This document shows positions 1 through 6,350 of a stretch of DNA of 8,348 nt, piece after piece. Made by a program: the position numbers and the translations under genes. The DNA comes from an uncultured Pseudomonadales bacterium. Its GTDB lineage: Bacteria; Pseudomonadota; Gammaproteobacteria; Pseudomonadales; Cellvibrionaceae. The notes below the pieces were generated by a model. It was given only the letters and a program-made list of their open reading frames with translations. It did no database searches and was not told the DNA's origin. The DNA is taken from the NCBI GenBank assembly GCA_938048505.1, contig CALIUX010000074.1, positions 1-8,348 on the forward strand, in the 5' to 3' direction. The stretch's first letter is position 1, and every line of letters begins with the position of its first letter.

Positions 1-447
1 CACGAGTGTTTGCTAGACCTTCGCCCACTCAAAGCCAGCAGTGGTATTTCAGAAGAAGATATTGCAAAGCGCCTGATGGATTTTGGCTTCCATGCGCCGA
101 CTATGTCATTCCCCGTAGCCGGTACGCTGATGATCGAACCAACAGAAAGTGAATCCTTAGCAGAGCTGGATCGCTTTTGTGATGCGATGATTTGCATTCG
201 CCAAGAAATCGATAAAGTTGAAAGTGGTGAATGGAGCCAAGACAACAACCCATTGGTTAACGCCCCCCATACACTGGATGACATTATGGATGCCAATTGG
301 GATCGCGCTTACACGCGGGATGAAGCGGCCCGCCCGCTACCTTATCTGCATGCACATAAAGTATGGCCAACGGTAAACCGTATCGATAATGTTTATGGTG
401 ATCGCAATTTGATTTGTAGCTGCCCTAGTATAGAGAGCTATCAGTAG
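1..447 (+). CDS. gcvP: Glycine dehydrogenase (decarboxylating), P protein of the glycine cleavage system, C-terminal part
   Basis: The frame is open from the first base of the window (reading HECLLDL) to a TAG stop at 445-447, so this is the last 148 codons of a gene that begins to the left. The stretch with [19 protein letters not shown], then [20 protein letters not shown], then the ending VDR-like [19 protein letters not shown] is the characteristic C-terminus of the pyridoxal-phosphate enzyme GcvP, normally about 950-960 residues. GcvP decarboxylates glycine and passes the aminomethyl group to lipoyl-GcvH in the cytoplasm. The PLP lysine lies upstream of this fragment and cannot be checked. 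An in-frame TTG at position 10 is only an internal codon. The gene is convergent with all other genes here; whether gcvT and gcvH lie upstream is not visible. Identification is secure from the C-terminal sequence alone. Confidence 0.95.
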   Translation, partial: HECLLDLRPLKASSGISEEDIAKRLMDFGFHAPTMSFPVAGTLMIEPTESESLAELDRFCDAMICIRQEIDKVESGEWSQDNNPLVNAPHTLDDIMDANWDRAYTRDEAARPLPYLHAHKVWPTVNRIDNVYGDRNLICSCPSIESYQ

Positions 448-471
448 AGCTTAACTTAAGTAAGGTACTAC

Positions 472-500
472 GCCCGCCTTAATTACCTCAATAGGTGGGC
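472..500. terminator. Possible bidirectional terminator hairpin between convergent genes
   Basis: An 8-base stem (GCCCGCCT at 472-479 pairing with AGGTGGGC at 493-500, one G-T wobble) encloses a 13-base loop. It lies in the 77-base gap between the stops of gcvP and the Mpo1-like gene, where a shared terminator would be expected. No clear T-run follows on either strand, so it is not a textbook intrinsic terminator. Position and GC-rich stem are the only support. Confidence 0.35.
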
Positions 501-524
501 CTGATGATAAACAGGGTAAACAAG

Positions 525-833
525 CTACACTCGGCCTGATACCTTAGCAATCCACCAGCGCAACCCAACAAATAAAAAGCGCCAGTCTTTTAAAAATTCG
601 GGGGGTTTGCCTTCATAGGCATGACCTACAAACTGAAAAACCCAGCCCACTACAAACAGTGCAAGGGCTAGCCACCCTAATTGAGGGGCAAAAAAAACGC
701 CGGGCAGCAGAATAATGGATAAAGCAATTAAGGGTATGCCTAGCGTATGGAGTAGACGATTTGCTGGGTGTTGATGCGCTTCGGCATATTCTGCTACCCA
801 CTCATCCATTGAGCGCTCACTCAACAGTGCCAT
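525..833 (-). CDS. Mpo1-like / DUF962 family small membrane protein
   Basis: This 102-residue protein matches the DUF962 family, whose yeast member Mpo1 is an Fe(II)-dependent dioxygenase that oxidises 2-hydroxy fatty acids in alpha-oxidation. Visible family signals are the histidine-rich N-terminal HQHPANRLLHTLGIPL (residues 20-35) and the later GHAYEGKPPEF (residues 70-80); H20, H22, H29 and H71 are possible metal ligands. Two hydrophobic segments, about residues 33-49 and 53-70, suggest an inner-membrane hairpin. The length suits the short bacterial form; yeast Mpo1 is longer. The ATG at 831-833 follows AGGAG with a 6-base spacer, so the start is secure. It lies 137 bases downstream of the yceI homologue and converges with gcvP. 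The enzymatic role in bacteria is inferred from the family, and the substrate is unknown. Confidence 0.85.
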   Translation of the reverse strand: MALLSERSMDEWVAEYAEAHQHPANRLLHTLGIPLIALSIILLPGVFFAPQLGWLALALFVVGWVFQFVGHAYEGKPPEFLKDWRFLFVGLRWWIAKVSGRV

Positions 834-970
834 GATAATCTCCTAGAAAGAATCACTGTACAGATTGCCCTAAATAAAAGCCCCTCTATACAGTTAACAA
901 TCAATAATAATCGTGCCCATGATCATACACAGGCACCACTATCTTAATAGCACAGTTTGAGCCTACCCAT
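834..970 (-). other. Intergenic leader of the Mpo1-like gene with a weak hairpin
   Basis: This gap separates the YceI-family gene from the Mpo1-like gene. On the minus strand GTGCC (932-936) can pair with GGCAC (913-917) around a 14-base loop. The stretch after the stem is AT-rich (GATTATTATTG), so it could be a weak terminator of the yceI homologue, but the stem is only 5 bases. A palindrome ATGATCAT (919-926) lies in its loop. Nearer the start codon is a perfect 8-base palindrome CTGTACAG (856-863). I see no convincing -35/-10 pair. Confidence 0.25.
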
Positions 971-1609
971 TTATTTTTTAGACTTAAGGTCTTTTTTGCG
1001 AATCCCTTCAACCGTTAAGAACAGTTCGACTTCGCTGGCAGAGGGGCCAAGGCTCTTTGTGAGCTGCATACCATAATCTGCAGGATTAATGGTTAGTGTT
1101 CCTTCAAAACCATTGCGGTAACCACCCCAAGGATCATTTCCACCACCAATATGCTCAACACTGATAGTCACCGGCTTGGTGGTGCCATGTAGCGTCAGGT
1201 TACCTTGTAGATTTGCTGTTTTATCACCCGTTGGTACATACTTTGTGCTAACGAATTTAGCCGTTGGGAATTTTTCTGTATTCAGATATTTTTTGCCACG
1301 CAAGTGCTTGTCACGCTCGGCATGCATACTGTCTAAACTGGTTACATCTATATCAACAATAACCTTATTTTTTGAAGGGCGATTTTCATCAAAGGTAAAT
1401 TCCCCTTCAAACTCATTAAAACGGCCATATAACCAACTGTAACCTAGGTGCTTGATACGGAATTGAATAAAGGCGTGCGCACCACGCGTATCAATCACAT
1501 AATCATCGGCGACGGCTGGCGCAGAAAGCCCTATTGCACCGCAAGTTAATGCCGAGACTAGAAGAAGGGTTTTCGTTTGACTTAAAGACTGAGCAATAGA
1601 CTGAAACAC
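971..1609 (-). CDS. YceI family periplasmic lipid-binding protein
   Basis: This 212-residue protein is a clear YceI/TT1927b lipocalin-like barrel. A signal peptide spans residues 1-34, with a hydrophobic core from about 15 and a likely cut after AVA, before DDYVID. The mature domain shows the family's GAHAFIQFRIKHLGYSWLYG with the following GRF (residues 43-64), then HLRGKKYLNTEKFPTAKF and LTLHGTTKPVTI, and a late PADYGM. Family members bind polyisoprenoids or related lipids in the periplasm; the exact ligand here is unknown. E. coli YceI is about 190 residues; the extra length includes a basic tail (RKKDLKSKK). The start is GTG (1607-1609), supported by AGAGAGGA seven bases upstream, and no better ATG fits the signal peptide. 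A cytochrome b561 gene, the usual partner, lies upstream but is separated by a lipoprotein gene. Confidence 0.95.
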   Translation of the reverse strand: MFQSIAQSLSQTKTLLLVSALTCGAIGLSAPAVADDYVIDTRGAHAFIQFRIKHLGYSWLYGRFNEFEGEFTFDENRPSKNKVIVDIDVTSLDSMHAERDKHLRGKKYLNTEKFPTAKFVSTKYVPTGDKTANLQGNLTLHGTTKPVTISVEHIGGGNDPWGGYRNGFEGTLTINPADYGMQLTKSLGPSASEVELFLTVEGIRKKDLKSKK

Positions 1610-1827
1610 GGGAGAATCCTCTCTGTGAACTGGACGATGTGTTGTTTAGGTCACTGATGAAACAGACAGTTAGCAACCATTGATTTACTTTCAGCTTTGA
1701 GAGTAAGCAGTTTCTGGCGCTGAGAAAACACGCTCAGATCACTATATGGCTGAGCATGTTAGACAAATATAGAGTGCAATTGTTGCAAATTAGCACGCTA
1801 AATCTATAAAAATAACAACTCGGTTTT
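1610..1827 (-). promoter_or_regulatory. Probable regulatory region upstream of the yceI homologue
   Basis: This is the longest non-coding gap in the window (218 bases), which favours an own promoter for the yceI homologue. It holds several short inverted repeats: TTAGC-AC-GCTAA (1790-1801), TGCAA-TTG-TTGCA (1775-1787), and CTGAG (1720-1724) facing CTCAG (1733-1737), with a further CTGAG at 1750-1754. On the minus strand a TATATT that could serve as a -10 element follows the TGCAA repeat, but no good -35 lies 16-18 bases before it. The repeats could be operator sites or, less likely, a weak terminator of the lipoprotein gene. No family-specific binding site is recognised. Confidence 0.35.
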
Positions 1828-2541
1828 CTAAGATCCGTTCTCTTGCATAGCTTCATGCGTAGGGATCTTATCTTGCAAACTACTTTCAGGTAACCTTAAT
1901 TCAGTTGAAAGCCAAAAGTCAGCACCTGGCTCCCCGCCAGAAAAGAGCTCAACTAGCCGCTTAGCGTTGTGATATACATAAATTGAGATACCGCTACCCA
2001 TCCCGAAAGATTCCGACACATAGTAATAATATTGGCCATTATTAAAATATGTTTTTTGAACGCTCAGATTGCGCCCTATTCGAGAAAAGTGTTGGAAGAA
2101 AGGTTTTTCTGGTGTAGCCACTTTTTCAAGATCAGGGCTACCAATCTTGCCATATCGATAAATAATATTATCGCCGTCTACACAGAGCGATAATATATTA
2201 TTCGTCTCTGCATATTTTATTCCCTCTTTTGTCTCGTTTACTTTTTTCATTTTAGCGCTGAGGTATGTTTTTTCATTACCTGAACAGTGCGAAGGCATAC
2301 CATTTAGGTTTTCTGGCTCAGTAACATTTGGCTCAACATTTTTTGATTCTACGGGCTTTGACGCCATGCCATTTGCAGCATTGGCCTCTATTGGTGATGT
2401 TTTAGCTGGCTGAGCAGAGGGAGACGCTTTCTGAGGCGTTACTTGCTGTTGAGATGCTTGCTGCTGAGAATCATCTTGTGAACAGGCCGCTAGCAAAATA
2501 CATAAACAAGCAGGGAAAGATAAAGAAGGAAAATATCGCAT
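1828..2541 (-). CDS. Putative secreted lipoprotein of unknown function
   Basis: I do not recognise this 237-residue protein with confidence. It opens with a short signal peptide ending in a lipobox (LLAAC, lipidated cysteine at residue 20). Serine follows at +2, which by the E. coli sorting rule favours the outer membrane. Residues 21-80 are a low-complexity linker rich in Gln, Ala, Pro, Ser and Glu, probably an extended tether. Residues 86-237 look like a small beta-rich domain: C86 and C120 could form a disulfide, and there is a SLCVDGDNIIYRYGKIG motif, a tyrosine run (YYYYVSES) and a GMGSGISIYVY strand. The ATG at 2539-2541 is chosen because AAGAGG lies about six bases upstream and the lipobox then falls correctly. 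The frame stays open for 55 more codons, but those overlap the cytochrome b561 gene and spoil the signal peptide. It sits between the b561 and YceI genes, which suggests an envelope role. Confidence 0.8.
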   Translation of the reverse strand: MRYFPSLSFPACLCILLAACSQDDSQQQASQQQVTPQKASPSAQPAKTSPIEANAANGMASKPVESKNVEPNVTEPENLNGMPSHCSGNEKTYLSAKMKKVNETKEGIKYAETNNILSLCVDGDNIIYRYGKIGSPDLEKVATPEKPFFQHFSRIGRNLSVQKTYFNNGQYYYYVSESFGMGSGISIYVYHNAKRLVELFSGGEPGADFWLSTELRLPESSLQDKIPTHEAMQENGS

Positions 2542-2587
2542 TAAAAACCTCTTAAGCAATGAAATAAAAAAATGACCGTTTACTGAA

Positions 2588-2600
2588 TAATCACTGATTA
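2588..2600. repeat. 13-base perfect inverted repeat upstream of the lipoprotein gene
   Basis: TAATCA, one central base, then TGATTA form a perfect palindrome in the 88-base gap between the b561 stop and the lipoprotein start, 46 bases before the ATG. On the minus strand a run of seven T lies about 15 bases further on, too far for a standard terminator. It could be an operator half-site pair or chance in AT-rich DNA. Confidence 0.3.
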
Positions 2601-2629
2601 CAGCAAGCCAGTCACGAGTAAAACATGGT

Positions 2630-3193
2630 TTAGTGTGAGCCCCACAGCATTCGGCGCAAAGTCTTATCTTTATTGATGAAGTGGTGTTTAAAGGCAGTAA
2701 GGGCATGCAATCCTGCCAGGCCGATTAAAATAAAGGCTGACCATTTATGTATGATACCAGCAATATCTTCTAGATTATCAATACCCGTTATCACTGCAGG
2801 AAGAGTAAACCAGTCAAAAACATACAACACATCGCCTTGAGCCGTTGTAATTAAGTAACCCGAAAAAAACATCATGAACAGTAGCAACACCATAAGGTGA
2901 TGCACTGCAACGGCAAGACATCGAGCAACAGGGTTCAAACTTAAAGGTCGTGGGCGAGATGAGATGCCATACCAAACCAAACGCAAAAGCGTTAGCCCCA
3001 TTAACAACACACCCACACTACGATGAATATCCGGAGCCGTTCGATACCAGTCATGATAATAATCTAAACTGACCATCCATAAACCCAAAGAAAACAAAGC
3101 TATGACGGTGATCGCACTGATCCAATGAATTAAGCGGCTAACAATGCCATAGCTGCTCGCCGTGTTATGAAATTCCCAATAACGCTTAATCAT
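2630..3193 (-). CDS. Cytochrome b561 (di-heme b-type, YceJ/CybB-like)
   Basis: This protein of about 187 residues is a bacterial cytochrome b561, a four-helix inner-membrane protein that binds two b-type hemes and passes electrons to or from quinone. Counting from the ATG at 3191-3193, hydrophobic helices lie around residues 24-42, 58-76, 95-117 and 145-166. Candidate heme-ligand histidines are H23 (SRLIHW), H57 (DIHRSVG), H98/H99 (VAVHHLM), H149 (IIHKWSA) and H163 (AGLHALTAFKHHF). The opening YGIVSRLIHWISA is typical of the family, and the length matches. A GTG four codons upstream (3203-3205) is an alternative start; neither has a strong Shine-Dalgarno. It lies 132 bases after PepN. The pairing with a nearby YceI protein is the yceJ/yceI arrangement seen in many proteobacteria, with electron transfer linked to the periplasmic partner suspected but not proven. 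Confidence 0.93.
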   Translation of the reverse strand: MIKRYWEFHNTASSYGIVSRLIHWISAITVIALFSLGLWMVSLDYYHDWYRTAPDIHRSVGVLLMGLTLLRLVWYGISSRPRPLSLNPVARCLAVAVHHLMVLLLFMMFFSGYLITTAQGDVLYVFDWFTLPAVITGIDNLEDIAGIIHKWSAFILIGLAGLHALTAFKHHFINKDKTLRRMLWGSH

Positions 3194-3261
3194 AGAAACA
3201 CTCACTACTATCTCTTTAAACTGAAAAACACTCTAAATTATGGCAATCAAGAGCTTGTGCT

Positions 3262-3274
3262 ATTACTGAGTAAT
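3262..3274. repeat. 13-base perfect inverted repeat upstream of cytochrome b561
   Basis: ATTACT, a central G, then AGTAAT form a perfect odd palindrome in the gap between the PepN stop and the b561 start, about 70 bases before the ATG. On the minus strand a CATAAT resembling a -10 element lies closer to the gene, but no fitting -35 precedes it. It is a possible operator for the b561 group; there is no T-run to make it a PepN terminator. Confidence 0.3.
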
Positions 3275-3325
3275 GCGTGAGGCTAGCACATAACATAATG
3301 GGCTATGGCATGGTCGTTAAATGCA

Positions 3326-5992
3326 TTAGCTCAAGCTTTTCGAGACAACCTCATAGACATCTTTTGATAAATTAGGGGCTGCTTGAATTTTTTCGAGTGC
3401 TGCCTTCATCAAAGATTGCTGCTCTACATCGTACTTTCGCCACTTAGTTAATGGCGCAAGCAAACGCGATGCGATTTGAGGGTTGGTTTCATTCAGTGCA
3501 AGTACTTGATTGGTCAAAAATAGGTAACCCGATCCATCTGATGCATGAAAATGCGTTAAGTTTTGACTACAGAATACACCCACAACGCTTCTAATTTTAT
3601 TGGGATTTGAAGCATCATAAGCGGGATGGTCAATCAACGACATCACACGCTTTAAGCCATGATGTGACGGGTTGCTCGCCTGAATAGACAGCCACACATT
3701 AACCACTAAACTTTCATGCTGCCATTGCTGGTAGAAATCATTAAGGGCTTTACTCTGCGCAGACTGCAAAGCAGGGCTATCACTGTGGACTAGCACCGTT
3801 AATGCAGCCGCTTGGTCTGTCATGTTGTCTGCTTGCTCATATTGAGCCAAGCAAAGAGGCAACGCATTTTCAGCATCGCCCTTCATAAGATAAGACAAAG
3901 CCACATTTTTTAAGCTTCGCAAAGCAACTGCCTCAGCATTAAACTGATAAGGTTCTTGCGTTGCGCACCGGTGGTATGTAGCAAGCCAAAGATCTGCGCA
4001 CTCCTCGGCGATAGCAATGAAAAGGGCTTCGCGCGCACGATGCAATAGGTCAACTTCAATTGGTGCAGATAACCCCGAAAGATAATTAAGGGATGGAAGC
4101 TGGCACATGAGTGCCACCATGGCAGGGTCTAAAGCTTTGTCACTGAGTAAGCTTTGAAACGCATCAAGCAAGGTCGGTTCTAGCGTCCAAATTTCATCTT
4201 TTCGCAGCGCCGCCATCACATCAAATATAGCAATAACTGAAAGCTGCGATATCGCATCGTATCGCGCAAAGCCGTCACTTTCTTGTTTAATAATTTTCAG
4301 TAAGTCGACTTTTTTATACGGGAAGGCACTTTTAACGGGAGCAGAAAAGCTTCGAAATAAGACAGGCACAGGCTCTGCAGGAATATTCGCAAAGACAAAC
4401 TGCTGTCTTGCCTGTGTTAACTCTAAAACACGATGCGTTTGTTCCGGCAATGACAAATCTTGCGCGCTATCATCTTTGAGTACCAAAGGTAATGCGCTCT
4501 TTTCACCCAACAACGACATATCGACAGGGATATGGAAAGGTCGTTTATCGGCACTTTTTGCCTCAGGCGTATCGGGGCAATATTGTTCGAGTGTCAATGT
4601 ATAACGTTTGCTCGCCGCATCATATTCACCACTTGCTTTCACAACAGGCGTGCCTGCTTGTGTGTACCAACGCTTAAACTGGGAAAAATCACGGCCTGAT
4701 ACCGTCTGCATAGCATCAATAAAATGCTCAATCGTAGCAGCTTGGCCGTCATGCCGATCAAAGTAAAGATCTGTTGCCTCACGAAAAGCCTTTGCTCCTA
4801 ATAAGGTATGGTACATCCGTACCACTTCAGCGCCCTTTTCATACACCGTTAAAGTATAAAAATTCGAAATTTCCATATAAGAAGGCGGCCGCACAGGGTG
4901 CGCCATTGGGCCGGCATCTTCTGCAAATTGCAGCGTGCGCATAATATTCACATCTTCTACCCGCTTAACTGTACGCGAGCCCATATCTGCTGAAAACTCT
5001 TCATCCCTAAAGACCGTAAAGCCTTCTTTTAAACTCAGCTGAAACCAGTCTCGACATGTAACACGGTTACCAGACCAGTTATGAAAATATTCATGCGCCA
5101 CTACACCTTCTACCCGTGCAAAGCCTGCATCTGTTGTCGTTTTAGGGCTTGCCAATACGCAAGACGTGTTAAAGATATTGAGGCCTTTATTTTCCATTGC
5201 ACCCATATTGAAATCATCAACAGCAACAATCATAAAAATATCGAGATCGTATTCGCGGCCATAGACCTCTTCGTCCCATCGCATAGAGTGCTTCAAAGAC
5301 TGCATGGCATGATCACATTTATCGAGATCTTTTTCTTCGACAAATATTTTTAAATCCACCTTGCGGTCATTACAGGTGGTAAAAGTATCTTCAACAACCT
5401 CCAAATCACCTGCGACTAATGCAAACAGATAAGCGGGCTTTTTAAAAGGATCGTGCCACGTGGCGTAATGCAAGCCATTATCCTTTTCACCTTTATCAAT
5501 TAAATTACCGTTAGATAATAAAATAGGGAATTGTGCTTTATCACCAATAACCGTTGTAGTGAATTCACTTAGAACATCAGGACGATCGAGGTAGTAAGTG
5601 ATTTTTCGAAAACCTTCTGCCTCACATTGCGTACAGTACATTGTTCTTGATTTATATAATCCTTCTAATGAGGTATTAGTTTCTGGCGAAATACCCGTCA
5701 CGCATTCCAATATAAATGCAGCCGGTACCGATTTAAGCAAAAGTCCTTCATCTGTTTGCTCATAGTCTGAAGCCGTTAACACCTGTCCATCAATACTCAC
5801 TGAAATCAGCGTTAATGCTTCACCTTGTAAAAAAAGTGAATTTGCCAATGGCCTTTCGGGATTCTGCGTACAGTGCAAACGTGATGTCACGCGTGTCGCT
5901 AATGGATCTAACTCAAAAGTCAGTTCCGTCTTTTCAATTAAAAAGGCAGGTGCTTGGTAGTCTTTTAAATATACTGTATCCACAGGGCTCAT
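3326..5992 (-). CDS. pepN: Aminopeptidase N (M1 family zinc metallopeptidase)
   Basis: PepN removes N-terminal residues from peptides in the cytoplasm and finishes protein turnover downstream of ATP-dependent proteases. Counting from the ATG at 5990-5992 (888 residues; E. coli has 870), the GAMEN substrate-binding motif is at 264-268. The zinc site HEYFH is at 300-304 with its third ligand E323, the transition-state tyrosine is Y384 (VYEKGAEV), and the N-terminus-binding glutamate is E124 (CTQCEAEGF). All catalytic residues are present and spaced as in E. coli. The N-terminal VYLKDYQAP and the long helical C-terminal domain also fit. An upstream in-frame ATG (6023-6025) would add 11 residues. 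I prefer the downstream one because it leaves about 10 residues before DYQAP, as in known PepN proteins, and has a weak GTGAG six bases upstream, while the upstream ATG has no Shine-Dalgarno. It follows the DUF1315 gene. Confidence 0.97.
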   Translation of the reverse strand: MSPVDTVYLKDYQAPAFLIEKTELTFELDPLATRVTSRLHCTQNPERPLANSLFLQGEALTLISVSIDGQVLTASDYEQTDEGLLLKSVPAAFILECVTGISPETNTSLEGLYKSRTMYCTQCEAEGFRKITYYLDRPDVLSEFTTTVIGDKAQFPILLSNGNLIDKGEKDNGLHYATWHDPFKKPAYLFALVAGDLEVVEDTFTTCNDRKVDLKIFVEEKDLDKCDHAMQSLKHSMRWDEEVYGREYDLDIFMIVAVDDFNMGAMENKGLNIFNTSCVLASPKTTTDAGFARVEGVVAHEYFHNWSGNRVTCRDWFQLSLKEGFTVFRDEEFSADMGSRTVKRVEDVNIMRTLQFAEDAGPMAHPVRPPSYMEISNFYTLTVYEKGAEVVRMYHTLLGAKAFREATDLYFDRHDGQAATIEHFIDAMQTVSGRDFSQFKRWYTQAGTPVVKASGEYDAASKRYTLTLEQYCPDTPEAKSADKRPFHIPVDMSLLGEKSALPLVLKDDSAQDLSLPEQTHRVLELTQARQQFVFANIPAEPVPVLFRSFSAPVKSAFPYKKVDLLKIIKQESDGFARYDAISQLSVIAIFDVMAALRKDEIWTLEPTLLDAFQSLLSDKALDPAMVALMCQLPSLNYLSGLSAPIEVDLLHRAREALFIAIAEECADLWLATYHRCATQEPYQFNAEAVALRSLKNVALSYLMKGDAENALPLCLAQYEQADNMTDQAAALTVLVHSDSPALQSAQSKALNDFYQQWQHESLVVNVWLSIQASNPSHHGLKRVMSLIDHPAYDASNPNKIRSVVGVFCSQNLTHFHASDGSGYLFLTNQVLALNETNPQIASRLLAPLTKWRKYDVEQQSLMKAALEKIQAAPNLSKDVYEVVSKSLS

Positions 5993-6056
5993 AACTTGCT
6001 CACTTTGGGTTTGCTCACGGTTCATGTGTCGGCAGGTATTTTTGCCAATCTGTCCA

Positions 6057-6077
6057 TAAAAAATTCAGTTTTAACTG
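6057..6077 (-). terminator. Weak hairpin plus T-run between the DUF1315 gene and pepN
   Basis: On the minus strand CAGTT and AACTG (6066-6077) form a 5-base arm pair with a 2-base centre, followed by a run of six T (6058-6063). The layout resembles an intrinsic terminator, but the stem is short, AT-rich and its loop too tight. It may only attenuate read-through into pepN. A second small pairing, GGCA with TGCC, lies in the last 25 bases before the upstream ATG at 6025. Confidence 0.2.
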
Positions 6078-6092
6078 CTTTTTCTCGGATGC

Positions 6093-6350
6093 TTATTTTT
6101 TCCAAGAAAGAGGTTGTTCATCATCACAAGGCGTTGTTTTGGGGGGCACATACCCTGTGCGCTGCTCTGCTGGAATATGCTTTGCCTCGTAAAAAATAAT
6201 CGCCTGCAGACAGGTTTCTTTTTGCTCAGCCGTTAACGCATCACCATTGGGCCATCGCCCTATAGCTATAGCATCCAAAAAACGCTCATAAATGACCGGG
6301 GTCATCGATTCTAATGTCGCTTGCGCATCTAGCAAAGAGTCGTTAGTCAT
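6093..6350 (-). CDS. DUF1315 family protein (YeaC-like)
   Basis: This small protein of 85 residues belongs to the DUF1315 family, represented by E. coli YeaC (about 90 residues). The shared core is visible: SMTPVIYERFLDAIAIGRWP near residues 15-34, then NGDALTAEQKETCLQAIIFY and EAKH. No signal peptide or membrane segment is seen, so it is likely cytoplasmic. The function of the family is not known to me. The ATG at 6348-6350 overlaps the rhomboid stop codon (ATGACTAA, 8 bases shared), a usual sign of translational coupling. A GTG three codons earlier (6357-6359) is an alternative start. It lies between the rhomboid protease gene and pepN, and 67 bases separate it from pepN. Confidence 0.85.
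   Translation of the reverse strand: MTNDSLLDAQATLESMTPVIYERFLDAIAIGRWPNGDALTAEQKETCLQAIIFYEAKHIPAEQRTGYVPPKTTPCDDEQPLSWKK

Noticed and set aside
856..863. CTGTACAG upstream of the Mpo1-like gene as a possible LexA box.
   Set aside because: The LexA site of gammaproteobacteria needs CTG and CAG separated by about ten bases; here they are only two bases apart.
1176..1442. Plus-strand open frame of 88 codons inside the yceI homologue.
   Set aside because: Fully antisense to a well-conserved gene, with no ribosome site or recognisable domain.
2442..2470. Short CTG/TTG-rich repeated stretch resembling a microsatellite.
   Set aside because: It encodes the QQQASQQQ part of the lipoprotein linker; only a few imperfect units, so it is simply low-complexity coding sequence.
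2542..2706. A 55-codon N-terminal extension of the lipoprotein reading frame.
   Set aside because: It overlaps the end of the b561 gene, has no ribosome site, and would bury the signal peptide and lipobox; the ATG at 2541 has a good Shine-Dalgarno.
5081..5353. Plus-strand open frame of 90 codons inside pepN.
   Set aside because: It lies antisense to the catalytic domain of PepN, whose motifs are intact; composition is typical of a shadow frame with no domain signal.
5996..6199. Plus-strand open frame crossing the gap between pepN and the DUF1315 gene.
   Set aside because: More than half overlaps the antisense of DUF1315 and the pepN start; no recognisable protein features.
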